DNA from: Galbibacter marinus
Lineage (GTDB): Bacteria > Bacteroidota > Bacteroidia > Flavobacteriales > Flavobacteriaceae
Length of the DNA: 64,000 nucleotides
Assembly: GCF_000300875.1 (NCBI RefSeq)
Contig: NZ_AMSG01000001.1
Location: 310,001 to 374,000, forward strand
Reading direction: 5' to 3'
The position numbers and the translations under genes were made by a program. Under the pieces are notes generated by a model that saw only the letters and a list, made by a program, of their open reading frames with translations, was not told the DNA's origin and searched no databases. The number at the start of each line of letters is the position of its first letter. The stretch's first letter is position 1. Below, piece after piece: positions 18,798 to 27,636 of the stretch.

Positions 18798-19787
18798 TTA
18801 TACTAGATTATTTTGCACAAGATACTCAGCGATTTGTACTGCGTTTGTAGCTGCACCTTTTCTTAAATTATCCGCTACAACCCACATATTTAGAGTGTTA
18901 TCTTGGGATTCGTCTCTTCGAATTCTACCAACAAATACATCGTCCTTATCATGAGCGTAAATCGGCATCGGATAGGTGTTTGTATCTGGATTGTCCTGTA
19001 CTACTACACCAGGAGTGTCATTTAATAGTTTACGAACCTCAGAGAGTGTAAAATCATTTTCAAATTGAACATTCACAGCCTCCGAATGCCCTCCTGCAGT
19101 AGGAATTCGAACCGCAGTGGCAGAAACCGCAAAAGAATGATCATTGAATATTTTTTGAGGCTCATTGGCAAGCTTCATTTCTTCTTTAGTGTATCCGTTG
19201 TCTTCAAAAACGTCACAATGAGGCAGGGCATTTTTATTGATCGGATAAGGATAAGCCATTTCTCCTTGAACACCAGCGAGTTCGTTTTCCAGCTGTTGAA
19301 CAGCCTTTACACCTGTTCCAGAAATACTTTGATAGGTAGATACAACTACCCTTTTCATTTTGTATTTCTTATGTAATGGAGCCAAAGCCATAACTAATTG
19401 TATGGTTGAACAATTTGGATTTGCGATAATTTTATCCTCCTTAGTCAATTCGTTTGCGTTAATCTCTGGAACAACCAATTTTTTGGTAGGGTCCATTCTC
19501 CAAGCTGATGAATTGTCTATCACAGTAGAACCTACCTCAGCAAATTTAGGTGCCCACTCTAGTGAAGTACTTCCACCAGCGGAAAAAATTGCGATATCAG
19601 GTCTTGCATCAATTGCATCTTGAAGACCAATAATCGTATAGTTTTTGCCGTTGAATTCTAATTGCTTACCAACAGATCGTGGTGAGGCAACTAACAATAA
19701 TTCGTCCACAGGAAAATTACGTTCCTTTAGAACTCTAAGCATGACTTCGCCTACCATCCCGGTAGCTCCTACAACTGCTATTTTCAT
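18798..19787 (-). CDS. asd: Aspartate-semialdehyde dehydrogenase
   Basis: Asd reduces aspartyl phosphate to aspartate semialdehyde, the branch to lysine/diaminopimelate, threonine and methionine. The 329-residue protein has the NADP-binding start AVVGATGMVGEVMLRVL, the catalytic Cys in ANPNCSTIQLVMAL and the conserved His in IPTAGGHSEAVNV. Length is that of the bacterial family. It is a single gene with its own promoter and terminator. Confidence 0.97.
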   Translation of the reverse strand: MKIAVVGATGMVGEVMLRVLKERNFPVDELLLVASPRSVGKQLEFNGKNYTIIGLQDAIDARPDIAIFSAGGSTSLEWAPKFAEVGSTVIDNSSAWRMDPTKKLVVPEINANELTKEDKIIANPNCSTIQLVMALAPLHKKYKMKRVVVSTYQSISGTGVKAVQQLENELAGVQGEMAYPYPINKNALPHCDVFEDNGYTKEEMKLANEPQKIFNDHSFAVSATAVRIPTAGGHSEAVNVQFENDFTLSEVRKLLNDTPGVVVQDNPDTNTYPMPIYAHDKDDVFVGRIRRDESQDNTLNMWVVADNLRKGAATNAVQIAEYLVQNNLV

Positions 19788-19828
19788 TTTAAAATATTTT
19801 GATTTCTTAAACGGTAATTAATCAAAAG

Positions 19829-19836
19829 CAAAAGTA
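19829..19836 (-). promoter_or_regulatory. Promoter -7 box of asd
   Basis: Reads TACTTTTG on the minus strand, matching TAnnTTTG, 41 bases upstream of the start codon. Confidence 0.55.
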
Positions 19837-19914
19837 ATTAATATTCACGGCATTATTGATCTAAAAGGATGAAAAAATATTTTTATAACAAAATGTTACA
19901 AAAGTTGAATAATT

Positions 19915-19943
19915 AAAAAATAACCACGCGGTTAAACGTGGTT
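19915..19943 (-). terminator. Terminator after mscL
   Basis: Perfect 7-bp stem AACCACG/CGTGGTT (19922-19928 and 19937-19943) with, on the minus strand, ATTTTTT behind it. It is read 50 bases past the mscL stop. Confidence 0.75.
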
Positions 19944-19994
19944 TAAATTTAATAATGGTGTAGCGGTATGCACCTCACTTTGAGGTATGCCTTA

Positions 19995-20417
19995 CTATTT
20001 ATTATTCTGTTTTTTTAATTCATCACGAATTTCAGCAAGTAAGTCTTCAGTAGTGGGCCCAGCAGGAGCTGCAGGCGCTTCCACTTTTTTCCTCTTGGTT
20101 TTCTCATATGCTTTTAAAACCATGAAAATACAAAACCCAATGATTACAAAATCAATTACGGTCTGGGCAAAAGCTCCGTAGTTTATACTGACAGCTTCTG
20201 AAACTACATTCTCACCATCAACAACGGCATCTTTTAGTACAATACTTAGATCATTGAAATTCACCCCACCCAAAAGAAGCCCAATGGGAGGCATTAAAAT
20301 ATCATTTGTAATAGAAGTTACAATTTTACCAAAAGCTCCGCCAACAATTACTGCAGTAGCTAAATTAACAATGTCGCCTTTAAGTAAAAACGACTTAAAA
20401 TCTTGTAAAAATCCCAT
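19995..20417 (-). CDS. mscL: Large-conductance mechanosensitive channel
   Basis: MscL opens under membrane tension to release solutes during hypo-osmotic shock. The 140-residue protein has the family N-terminus FLQDFKSFLLKGDIVNLA followed by TM1 (AVIVGGAFGKIVTSI), the conserved DILMPPIGLLLGG, TM2 (VIDFVIIGFCIFMVL) and a basic-to-alanine/proline linker leading to the C-terminal helix bundle (TEDLLAEIRDEL). Single gene. Confidence 0.97.
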   Translation of the reverse strand: MGFLQDFKSFLLKGDIVNLATAVIVGGAFGKIVTSITNDILMPPIGLLLGGVNFNDLSIVLKDAVVDGENVVSEAVSINYGAFAQTVIDFVIIGFCIFMVLKAYEKTKRKKVEAPAAPAGPTTEDLLAEIRDELKKQNNK

Positions 20418-20648
20418 AAGCTTTGAACTTAAAATTTATAAATTAGTTTATTAATAACTATAAGTAATTGAATTATAATTTCATTTTTGGTTTGCTAAAG
20501 TGTCAATTATGACCCTAGATTGGTTGGGCTGATAATCACGAATATACAATTTAATTTTAAAAATAATAGATTATTTTTCCTCTCCACCAGCTATATTACT
20601 TACACATCTAAAGAAGAAATTTCGCAAGCTTTGTCTTTAAAACGGGTT

Positions 20649-21752
20649 TCAATACACGATTTTCCTGGTAATCCTTTGAGAGACGGCAGTGATTAATTCA
20701 TATGAAATTGTCGAGGCTGTGCTTGCTAGTTCTGCTGCACTATGTTCTGGGCCGAAAATAACAACTTCATCTCCCGCCTTACAGTCCACCCCGCTAACAT
20801 CAATCATTAGCATATCCATACAGACATTACCCACAATAGGACATCTTTTACCATGAAGGGTTAAAAACCCGTTTCTTTGACCGTATTGCCGGGATATTCC
20901 ATCGGCATGGCCAATTGGAATAGTGGCTGTAGTCATTGGAACAGAGGCAACGTGCCCTCTGTTATAGCCAACACTTTCTCCAGGTTTTAAATGGTGTATT
21001 TGTGAGATGATACTCTTTAGACTTGCAATAGGTGTTAAGCATAGGTTATACTGAGGATCATTTCCAAAACCATATAATCCAATTCCGCTACGAACCATAT
21101 CAAATTCTGCTTCGCGGCTATAATTTAAAATCCCAGAGGTATTCAATAGGTGAAACAGAGGTCTATAAGATAACATTGAAATGATCTCATTTCGAATTTC
21201 TTTAAAGGCTTTAATTTGATTAAGGGTGAAGTCCTTTTCATTTATATCTTCTGATGCTCCTAAGTGGGAAAAAACAGACGCTATTTTTAATTGGGATTGA
21301 GCTTTAAATTTCTTGAGTAATTCAGGGAGATCCTCCGCATTAAAACCTAAACGATTTAGTCCTGTGTTAAATTTTAAATGAACAGGATACTGATTCTCTT
21401 GTTTTCCAACTTTTAGAAAGGATTCTAATACAGGATAACTATAGATGCTTGGTTGTAAATTAAATTTGATAATATCCTTGAAATGAAGCTGCAATGGATG
21501 TAGCACCACGATAGGTGTTTTCACACCCGCTTCCCTGAGTCTTATACCTTCTTTAGTGTAGGCAACAGCAAAATAATCCACCCCCAAATTTTCTAAATAC
21601 AAGGCTATTTCGCAAGAATCGCTTCCATAAGCATAGGCTTTGACAACAGCCATGAATTTGGTATTCGGATTTAGATTTGAACGTAAATGGTGGTAATTCG
21701 CTTTTAGTGAGGGTAGGTTAATTTCCAGTGTTGTTTCCTGAATCTTGGTCAT
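20649..21752 (-). CDS. alr: Alanine racemase
   Basis: Alr makes D-alanine for peptidoglycan with pyridoxal phosphate. The PLP lysine is in FMAVVKAYAYGSD, and the catalytic tyrosine region is GYNRGHVASVP with IPIGHADGISR. The carboxyl-terminal metal/substrate segment CMDMLMIDVSG is present. The frame extends to a TTG at 21770, but ATG at 21752 (MTKIQETTLEINL) fits the family and gives 367 residues. Its start overlaps the end of tdk by 35 bp, so translation is probably coupled. Confidence 0.95.
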   Translation of the reverse strand: MTKIQETTLEINLPSLKANYHHLRSNLNPNTKFMAVVKAYAYGSDSCEIALYLENLGVDYFAVAYTKEGIRLREAGVKTPIVVLHPLQLHFKDIIKFNLQPSIYSYPVLESFLKVGKQENQYPVHLKFNTGLNRLGFNAEDLPELLKKFKAQSQLKIASVFSHLGASEDINEKDFTLNQIKAFKEIRNEIISMLSYRPLFHLLNTSGILNYSREAEFDMVRSGIGLYGFGNDPQYNLCLTPIASLKSIISQIHHLKPGESVGYNRGHVASVPMTTATIPIGHADGISRQYGQRNGFLTLHGKRCPIVGNVCMDMLMIDVSGVDCKAGDEVVIFGPEHSAAELASTASTISYELITAVSQRITRKIVY

Positions 21753-22398
21753 TATCTGTATTTTTTTCAATGCGGTCTGTTACCTCTACCACATCCTTGA
21801 CTTCCATTTTATTCAATTTCTCTCTTAGCATCGCTTTAAAGTAAGCAGCTCTACTTAATGGCTCATACTCTTCGGTTTCTCCTAGTAACACCAAATTTTC
21901 ATTGGAAGATTTTCTAAAGCTGTAGTTGGCCAAATTTCCAGTTCTTGTACATACAGCGTGTACCTTAGTGACATATTCAGCTGTAGCCATCAGTGCAGGC
22001 ATGGGGCCAAAAGGATTACCTTTAAAATCCATATCCAACCCAGCAACCACAACCCGAACGCCTTTGTTGGCTAAATCATTGCATACCGATACAATTTCCT
22101 CATCAAAAAATTGCGCTTCGTCAATACCAACTACATCACAGTCATCAGCCAATAGTCTAATATTGGCGGCTGCAGGAACTGGAGTTGATCGAATTTCATT
22201 GGCATCATGTGAAATTACCATTTGATCATCATAGCGATTATCAACACTGGGTTTAAAGATTTCAACCTTCTGTTTGGCAAATTGTGCACGTTTCAAACGA
22301 CGAATCAATTCCTCGGTCTTACCAGAAAACATGGAACCGCAGATTACCTCTATCCATCCAAACTGTTCTTTATGATTTACTGTATTCTCTAGAAACAT
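21718..22398 (-). CDS. tdk: Thymidine kinase (type II)
   Basis: Tdk phosphorylates thymidine in the salvage pathway. The 226-residue protein shows the P-loop GSMFSGKTEELIRRLKRA, the DEAQFF motif and the lasso region MDFKGNPFGPMPALMATAEYV. Of the cysteines that hold zinc in many type II kinases only one is left (AVCTRTGNLANYSF), and the second pair reads YEPLSRAAYF, so the zinc knuckle is missing, as I recall for other flavobacteria. It is the first gene of a tdk-alr unit with its own promoter. Confidence 0.95.
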   Translation of the reverse strand: MFLENTVNHKEQFGWIEVICGSMFSGKTEELIRRLKRAQFAKQKVEIFKPSVDNRYDDQMVISHDANEIRSTPVPAAANIRLLADDCDVVGIDEAQFFDEEIVSVCNDLANKGVRVVVAGLDMDFKGNPFGPMPALMATAEYVTKVHAVCTRTGNLANYSFRKSSNENLVLLGETEEYEPLSRAAYFKAMLREKLNKMEVKDVVEVTDRIEKNTDNDQDSGNNTGN

Positions 22399-22751
22399 GT
22401 TATTATTTTCTCGGGGTATTTAAAAGGAAATTCTCGCTTTAGCATACGACAAAACAAACTTACATAATTAATTTTTTTGGTTTACGGATTAAAAAAAATA
22501 ATATCAACAATTTCGACTAAATTTAATTTCAACTTCATAACACCTGATCTGGAGGTAAAGTTTTTTCATCAGTACTTAAAACATATGCTTGATCCTGTAA
22601 GCCCGTGTTTTAACCACTATTTCGGCAAAATCACCCAGTATTTTAAGAGAAATTAAACGGACTTTTAATAAAAAAATAGCTATCTTTTAGCCGTCCTAAT
22701 CGTTGTGGTATAAGGCCAAGTAATTTAATCGTAGAATCGCTTAAAATAGAT
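22399..22751 (+). other. Intergenic region between tdk and a conserved hypothetical gene
   Basis: This 353-bp spacer separates divergent genes. It holds the tdk promoter near its left end and a weak -7-like TATCTTTT at 22681-22688 that may serve the gene on the right. I see no ORF, RNA gene or repeat in the rest. Confidence 0.5.
22455..22462 (-). promoter_or_regulatory. Promoter -7 box of tdk-alr
   Basis: Reads TAAGTTTG on the minus strand, matching TAnnTTTG, 56 bases before the tdk start. Confidence 0.5.
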
Positions 22752-23453
22752 ATGATGAAAAAGCAATTGGAAGCAGAACTGATGGTATTAGCGCAAAAGG
22801 TATTGAACAAAAAAGGGGCAGATGATGTTCTTGTTTTACACTCCCAAGCGCAAAAGTTATACGAAAAACTAACACTCCTAAAATATGTTGAAACTCATTT
22901 TGGTGAACTCCAGACAACAGATCACAAACATGAAATTGCTGATCGATTTGAAGTCTTAGCCAATGAGGTTCTTAAAGGAAATACGGATGTTCCAGAATCG
23001 AATCCCAACGCTGACGAAGAAGAGATTATGACGCCAGTGATGGATACGATCAAAGATTTGGTTGGTGAGATGCCCGAAGAAGAAACCTTAGAGGATATAC
23101 TAGCTGGGATACTTCCTCAGCCAACATTTGTCAAACGAGATAAAGAGACCGTGACACCAAAAACCTCAGAGGTTGACACCATGATCGTTAAAAATTACCC
23201 AAAACCATCAGATTTTCAAGCTCATGGTGGGTTTAAGATAGGATTAAACGATAAGCTCGCTTTTATCAAGCACCTTTTTAATGACAGCAGTGAGGATTAT
23301 GTAAGAGTGGTTTCTCAAATTAACACCATTGATTCTTTTGAAAATGCTCAGGAGTTTATCGTTACCATGGTAAAACCAGATTACAATCATTGGCAGGGTA
23401 AGGAAACTTATGAGACACGGTTTATGACTATAGTAGAACAGAAGTTTTCTTAA
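22752..23453 (+). CDS. Conserved hypothetical protein, soluble and acidic
   Basis: The 233-residue protein has an N-terminal helical region (MKKQLEAELMVLAQKVLNKK), an acidic low-complexity middle (about residues 75-115) and a well-ordered C-terminal block beginning GLNDKLAFIKHLFNDSSEDY and ending FMTIVEQKF. The end of the protein looks strongly constrained and I recall similar proteins in Bacteroidota, but no function is known to me. No signal peptide. It lies 72 bp before rsmI, a neighbourhood that may be conserved. A role near ribosome or RNA metabolism would only be a guess. Confidence 0.75.
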   Translation: MMKKQLEAELMVLAQKVLNKKGADDVLVLHSQAQKLYEKLTLLKYVETHFGELQTTDHKHEIADRFEVLANEVLKGNTDVPESNPNADEEEIMTPVMDTIKDLVGEMPEEETLEDILAGILPQPTFVKRDKETVTPKTSEVDTMIVKNYPKPSDFQAHGGFKIGLNDKLAFIKHLFNDSSEDYVRVVSQINTIDSFENAQEFIVTMVKPDYNHWQGKETYETRFMTIVEQKFS

Positions 23454-23525
23454 ATCTCAGTGATAGAAAATTTTAAAAGAAAAGTCCTCAAAATTGTTGA
23501 ATTTTGTAGTCTTTAAGCGCGCAAC

Positions 23526-24197
23526 ATGGCAAAACTTTATATTGTCCCAACTCCTATTGGGAATTTAGAAGACATTACCTTAAGGGCAATTCGAATACTC
23601 AAAGAGGCGGACTTGATTCTTGCAGAGGACACACGCACTAGTGGAAAATTGTTAAAACATCTTCAGGTTCAATCCCCAATGCAGAGCCATCATATGCATA
23701 ACGAGCACAAGACTGTTCCTGGTTTGGTAGACCGTATTTTAAGTGGCCTAACCGTGGCTTTAATAAGTGATGCTGGCACCCCTGCAATATCTGATCCTGG
23801 GTTTTTACTCACTAGAGCATGTGTAGAAAATGGGATTGAAATAGAGTGTCTGCCTGGAGCTACTGCTTTTGTCCCTGCACTTGTCAATAGCGGTCTTCCC
23901 AATGATCGATTTGTTTTCGAGGGTTTCTTGCCAGTGAAAAAAGGACGACAAACACGTTTAAAGTTTTTAGAAAATGAAACGCGGACCATGATATTTTATG
24001 AGTCACCCCACAAGCTTTTAAAAACCCTTGGGGATTTTTCAACTTATTTTGGAGAAGAACGATCACTTTCGGTATCAAGGGAGTTAACCAAGTTGCATGA
24101 ACAAACTATAAGAGGAACAGTTTCTGAGCTCATCGTTCATTTTGAGCAAGTGGCTCCAAGGGGCGAATTCGTAATTGTGGTAGCAGGTAAAACATAA
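23526..24197 (+). CDS. rsmI: 16S rRNA (cytidine-1402-2'-O)-methyltransferase
   Basis: RsmI methylates the ribose of C1402 in the decoding centre using SAM. The 223-residue protein begins KLYIVPTPIGNLEDITLRA, has the family motif AEDTRTSGKLLKHL, the glycine/proline-rich SAM loop VALISDAGTPAISDPG and the CLPGATAFVPALVNSGLP segment of tetrapyrrole methylase folds. Length is slightly shorter than the E. coli enzyme, as usual in Bacteroidota. It is followed after 14 bp by a uracil-DNA glycosylase-like gene. Confidence 0.95.
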   Translation: MAKLYIVPTPIGNLEDITLRAIRILKEADLILAEDTRTSGKLLKHLQVQSPMQSHHMHNEHKTVPGLVDRILSGLTVALISDAGTPAISDPGFLLTRACVENGIEIECLPGATAFVPALVNSGLPNDRFVFEGFLPVKKGRQTRLKFLENETRTMIFYESPHKLLKTLGDFSTYFGEERSLSVSRELTKLHEQTIRGTVSELIVHFEQVAPRGEFVIVVAGKT

Positions 24198-24211
24198 AGA
24201 AAGGGAACGCT

Positions 24212-24784
24212 TTGAGCACGCTTTTAGAGGATATAAAACAGTGTAAATTGTGCGCAAAGTATTTGCCGCTGGAGCCCAAACCAATTCTTCGCTTTCATGA
24301 AAAATCAAAAATAATGATTATCGGACAAGCGCCTGGATTAAAAGCTCACCAAAGCGGATTGGATTTTGATGACCCTAGTGGAGATAAGCTAAGGACTTGG
24401 CTAGGAGTTGATAGAGAAACATTTTACAATACGGATAATTTTGCCGTTATCCCTATGGGATTTTGTTTTCCTGGAAAGGGGAAAACGGGAGATTTGCCTC
24501 CAAGACCAGAATGTCGACCCAAGTGGCACCCAAGTATCATAGAGTCTTTGAGTGAAGTGGAGTTAACTATATTAATCGGAGCTTACGCGCAAAAGGCGTA
24601 TCTTGGAGAAAGATTTCAAAAGAATTTAACTCAAACGGTTTTGAACTATCACAAGTACCTACCCACCGAGTTTCCTATTCCTCACCCTTCTCCTACCAAT
24701 AGATTTTGGATGGCGAAGAACAAGTGGTTTACTACCGATGTCCTTCCAGTATTGCAGCAACGGGTCGAGATGATTTTAAGTTGA
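24212..24784 (+). CDS. Uracil-DNA glycosylase superfamily protein
   Basis: The 190-residue protein has the superfamily motif I variant MIIGQAPGLKAHQSG and motif II variant HPSPTNRFW, plus an N-terminal CKLC pair. Family members with this arrangement remove uracil or related bases from DNA. The reduced cysteine set makes an iron-sulphur cluster doubtful. The start is TTG at 24212: there is no ATG or GTG between the upstream stop (24188) and the CKLC region, and the next ATG would delete it. It lies 14 bp after rsmI, in the same unit. Confidence 0.8.
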   Translation: MSTLLEDIKQCKLCAKYLPLEPKPILRFHEKSKIMIIGQAPGLKAHQSGLDFDDPSGDKLRTWLGVDRETFYNTDNFAVIPMGFCFPGKGKTGDLPPRPECRPKWHPSIIESLSEVELTILIGAYAQKAYLGERFQKNLTQTVLNYHKYLPTEFPIPHPSPTNRFWMAKNKWFTTDVLPVLQQRVEMILS

Positions 24785-24898
24785 TTGATCTTATTTTTAG
24801 CTTAATATTCCGTATTTTTGATGGTTCAAACAGGAGATAAACTTTGATTCTCCTATTAATTTTATCTTGTTTAAATCCAACTTTTAAAAGCACTTATT

Positions 24899-25324
24899 AT
24901 GGCAAATACAACTACAGTGGTAACCACCTGGAAAAACAATATGCAGTTTCATTCTACCAATCCTGCAGGGGAATTAAACATTGATGCAAGTCCAGAGGAT
25001 GGAGGTGATGGAGAAGGACTACGCCCTAAAGCACTGATGCTATCAGCTCTTGCTGGGTGTTCTGGTTTGGATGTAGCCTCACTGATGAAAAAAATGAAGC
25101 TTGAAGTGGAGGATTTTAAAATTGACATCACTGCACAGCTTACTGATGAACATCCAAAATATTATCATAAAGTTAAAGTAGAATACCATTTCTATGGATC
25201 TAATTTGGATCAAAAGAAATTGGATAAGGCGGTTAATTTATCTGTAGAGAAATATTGCGGGGTGATGGAGATGTTTAGAAAATTCGCAGATATGGATATA
25301 CAAACCATTTATCATAATTCTTAA
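24899..25324 (+). CDS. OsmC family protein
   Basis: The 141-residue protein has the OsmC/Ohr fold pattern: a first strand set (VVTTWKNNMQFHS), then GLRPKALMLSALAGCSGLDV with the first redox cysteine, and a later VEKYCGVMEMF with the second. OsmC-type proteins reduce organic hydroperoxides with a cysteine pair. It lies alone before recJ. The oxidant substrate is not predictable from the sequence. Confidence 0.88.
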   Translation: MANTTTVVTTWKNNMQFHSTNPAGELNIDASPEDGGDGEGLRPKALMLSALAGCSGLDVASLMKKMKLEVEDFKIDITAQLTDEHPKYYHKVKVEYHFYGSNLDQKKLDKAVNLSVEKYCGVMEMFRKFADMDIQTIYHNS

Positions 25325-25360
25325 TCTAAATTACAAATTCAAATCGAAAGCACTATAAAA

Positions 25361-27070
25361 ATTCCTAAATACCGGTGGAACCTCTTAGCAGCACCTGCTA
25401 AAGATGATGTGGCCTTTTTGGCAGGTCAATTAAATGTTGATCATAGTATAGCTAGCCTATTAATTCAAAGGGGCTTTTTAAACTTTGATCAATCCAAGAC
25501 CTTCTTTAGACCTTCACTTAATGATCTACACGATCCCTTCTTAATGAAGGATATGCAAAAGGCTGTGGATCGTATTCAAAGAGCGATTGAAAATAAGGAG
25601 CACATTTTAGTTTACGGTGACTATGATGTAGACGGTACAACTTCAGTGGCATTACTCTATAGTTACCTAAGCGAATCATATCCTTATGTTACCACTTATA
25701 TTCCAGATCGTTACCAGGAAGGTTATGGTGTGTCTTTTGCAGGTATTGATTATGCCAAGCAGCATAATTGTAGCCTCATTATAGCTTTGGACTGCGGGAT
25801 TAAAGCCTTGGATAAGGTGGCCTATGCCAAAGATGAAGGTATCGACTTTGTTATATGTGATCACCATAGACCTGGAGCTGAGGTCCCTGATGCGATTGCA
25901 GTTTTAGACCCCAAACAAGAAGACTGCTCTTATCCCTATAAGGAGTTATGCGGATGTGGAGTAGGATTTAAACTTATTCAAGCCTTGGCACTAAGTGATG
26001 GAAAAACCATCACAGACTTAATTTCATATTTGGACTTTGTTGCCACAGCAATTGGAGCAGACATTGTTCCCATCACAGGTGAAAATAGAGTATTGGCCTA
26101 TTTTGGGATGATACAGATCAACGAATATCCAAGGGTTGGATTTAAGGCCTTGACTCCCCAATTGAATAGGAAGCTTAGTATGACGGATGTAATTTTTAAG
26201 ATTGCTCCTCGAATTAATGCTGCTGGAAGAATGGAGCACGCAAGTTATGCGGTTGAAATACTGATTGAAAAAAAGCTAGAAAAGGCCATAGAAATGGCTC
26301 AAGGAATTGAAACCTTCAACAGTAGTCGGAAAGACTTGGACAAAGAAATCACCAAGGCAGCATTGGAACAAATAAGTAGAAACAAGGAGGAAGATTGTGC
26401 TACTACGGTTGTATATGATCCCTCTTGGCATAAGGGGGTTATCGGTATTGTAGCATCTCGTTTAACCGAGACCTATTACCGGCCTACAATTGTTTTTACT
26501 AAAAGTGGCGATAAGTTTGCTGCCTCCGCTAGATCTGTTAAGGGATTTGATGTTTATAATGCTTTAGAGGCATGCAGTGATTGTATAGAACAGTTTGGTG
26601 GACATATGTATGCCGCGGGTCTTACCCTAAGTCCAGATCAGTACGGGCCTTTTAAGGAAAAATTTGAAAAAGTAGTACTCCAGACTATCGATAAGCGTCT
26701 ATTGATCCCAGAAATTAAGGCAGATCTAAAAATTGATTTTAACGATATCACGCCAAAATTTTATCGAATACTCAAGCAGTTCGCTCCTTTTGGTCCTGGA
26801 AATACCATACCAGTATTTCTGTCCCAAAACCTAAGGGATACTGGCAGTAGTAGATGTGTTGGTCAAGAGGATGCACATCTGAAACTCAGTCTAGCCCAAT
26901 GTGACGGAGTGATTTTTGATGGAATTGCTTTTGGTATGGGTCATAAACTAACTCTTTTAAAAAGTAATCAACCTGTGGACATCCTTTACACCATCGATGA
27001 GAATCATTTCAATGGAAAGACGAATCTCCAACTTATCATAAGAGATATTAAGCCCACAATTCTCGGGTGA
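25361..27070 (+). CDS. recJ: Single-stranded-DNA-specific exonuclease RecJ
   Basis: RecJ digests ssDNA 5' to 3' in recombination and mismatch repair. The DHH metal motifs are clear: VYGDYDVDGTTSVALLY, ALDCGIKALD, ICDHHRPGAEVPDA and, in the DHHA1 domain, FGGHMYAAGLTL. The first usual start codon is GTG at 25409, but the frame is open back to 25325 and reads KYRWNLLAAPAKDDVAFL, which resembles the N-terminus of other Bacteroidota RecJ proteins (arginine-tryptophan near the start). I therefore place the start at the ATT of 25361. ATA at 25355 is also possible. The stop is certain, the start is not. Confidence 0.85.
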   Translation: MPKYRWNLLAAPAKDDVAFLAGQLNVDHSIASLLIQRGFLNFDQSKTFFRPSLNDLHDPFLMKDMQKAVDRIQRAIENKEHILVYGDYDVDGTTSVALLYSYLSESYPYVTTYIPDRYQEGYGVSFAGIDYAKQHNCSLIIALDCGIKALDKVAYAKDEGIDFVICDHHRPGAEVPDAIAVLDPKQEDCSYPYKELCGCGVGFKLIQALALSDGKTITDLISYLDFVATAIGADIVPITGENRVLAYFGMIQINEYPRVGFKALTPQLNRKLSMTDVIFKIAPRINAAGRMEHASYAVEILIEKKLEKAIEMAQGIETFNSSRKDLDKEITKAALEQISRNKEEDCATTVVYDPSWHKGVIGIVASRLTETYYRPTIVFTKSGDKFAASARSVKGFDVYNALEACSDCIEQFGGHMYAAGLTLSPDQYGPFKEKFEKVVLQTIDKRLLIPEIKADLKIDFNDITPKFYRILKQFAPFGPGNTIPVFLSQNLRDTGSSRCVGQEDAHLKLSLAQCDGVIFDGIAFGMGHKLTLLKSNQPVDILYTIDENHFNGKTNLQLIIRDIKPTILG

Positions 27071-27171
27071 ATTGGACCGTTCAAACCTCTTGATAAACTG
27101 TTAGGAAAAGGATATAATTTCGACTATATTATAGTGATATCAATGTTGTTTAATTAAATATGTAAAAGGAT

Positions 27172-27636
27172 ATGCTTACTTGGAAAGACATTATAAATTT
27201 CACTCAGAATTCGAATCCAACACCCAATAGGCGCGTGGAGAAAACTCCAGAGCAATGGAAAGAAATACTCACTGATCATCAATTTAAAATCACTAGACAA
27301 AAGGGTACAGAAATGGCGCACACAGGTGCTCATTGTACCACACATGAACCTGGAAAATATCACTGCGCTTGTTGCGCTGAACCTTTGTTTGATTCAGGTA
27401 TTAAGTTTGAATCAGGAACAGGATGGCCGAGCTTTACGCAACCCGTTGCAGAAAACGCTATTAAATATGATAAAGATATTTCCTTTGGGATGGTACGCGT
27501 AGAGGTGATGTGCAACGTTTGCGATGCGCATCTAGGACATGTGTTTCCTGATGGTCCTGAACCTTCTGGATTGCGATATTGCGTTAATTCTGCATCAATT
27601 GAACTTGAAAAACAAACACAGCATGAGCCAAAGTAA
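27172..27636 (+). CDS. msrB: Peptide-methionine (R)-S-oxide reductase
   Basis: MsrB reduces the R form of methionine sulfoxide. The 154-residue protein has the two zinc-binding CxxC pairs (YHCACCAEPLF and MCNVCDAHLGHVF), the substrate site GTGWPSF and the catalytic Cys in LRYCVNSASIEL. No signal peptide, so it is cytoplasmic. Its end overlaps the start of msrA by 14 bp, so the two reductases are made together and cover both sulfoxide stereoisomers. Confidence 0.96.
   Translation: MLTWKDIINFTQNSNPTPNRRVEKTPEQWKEILTDHQFKITRQKGTEMAHTGAHCTTHEPGKYHCACCAEPLFDSGIKFESGTGWPSFTQPVAENAIKYDKDISFGMVRVEVMCNVCDAHLGHVFPDGPEPSGLRYCVNSASIELEKQTQHEPK

Noticed and set aside
27539-27622. Upstream extension of msrA
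   Set aside because: It lies inside msrB and has no MsrA homology. ATG at 27623 gives the standard protein.
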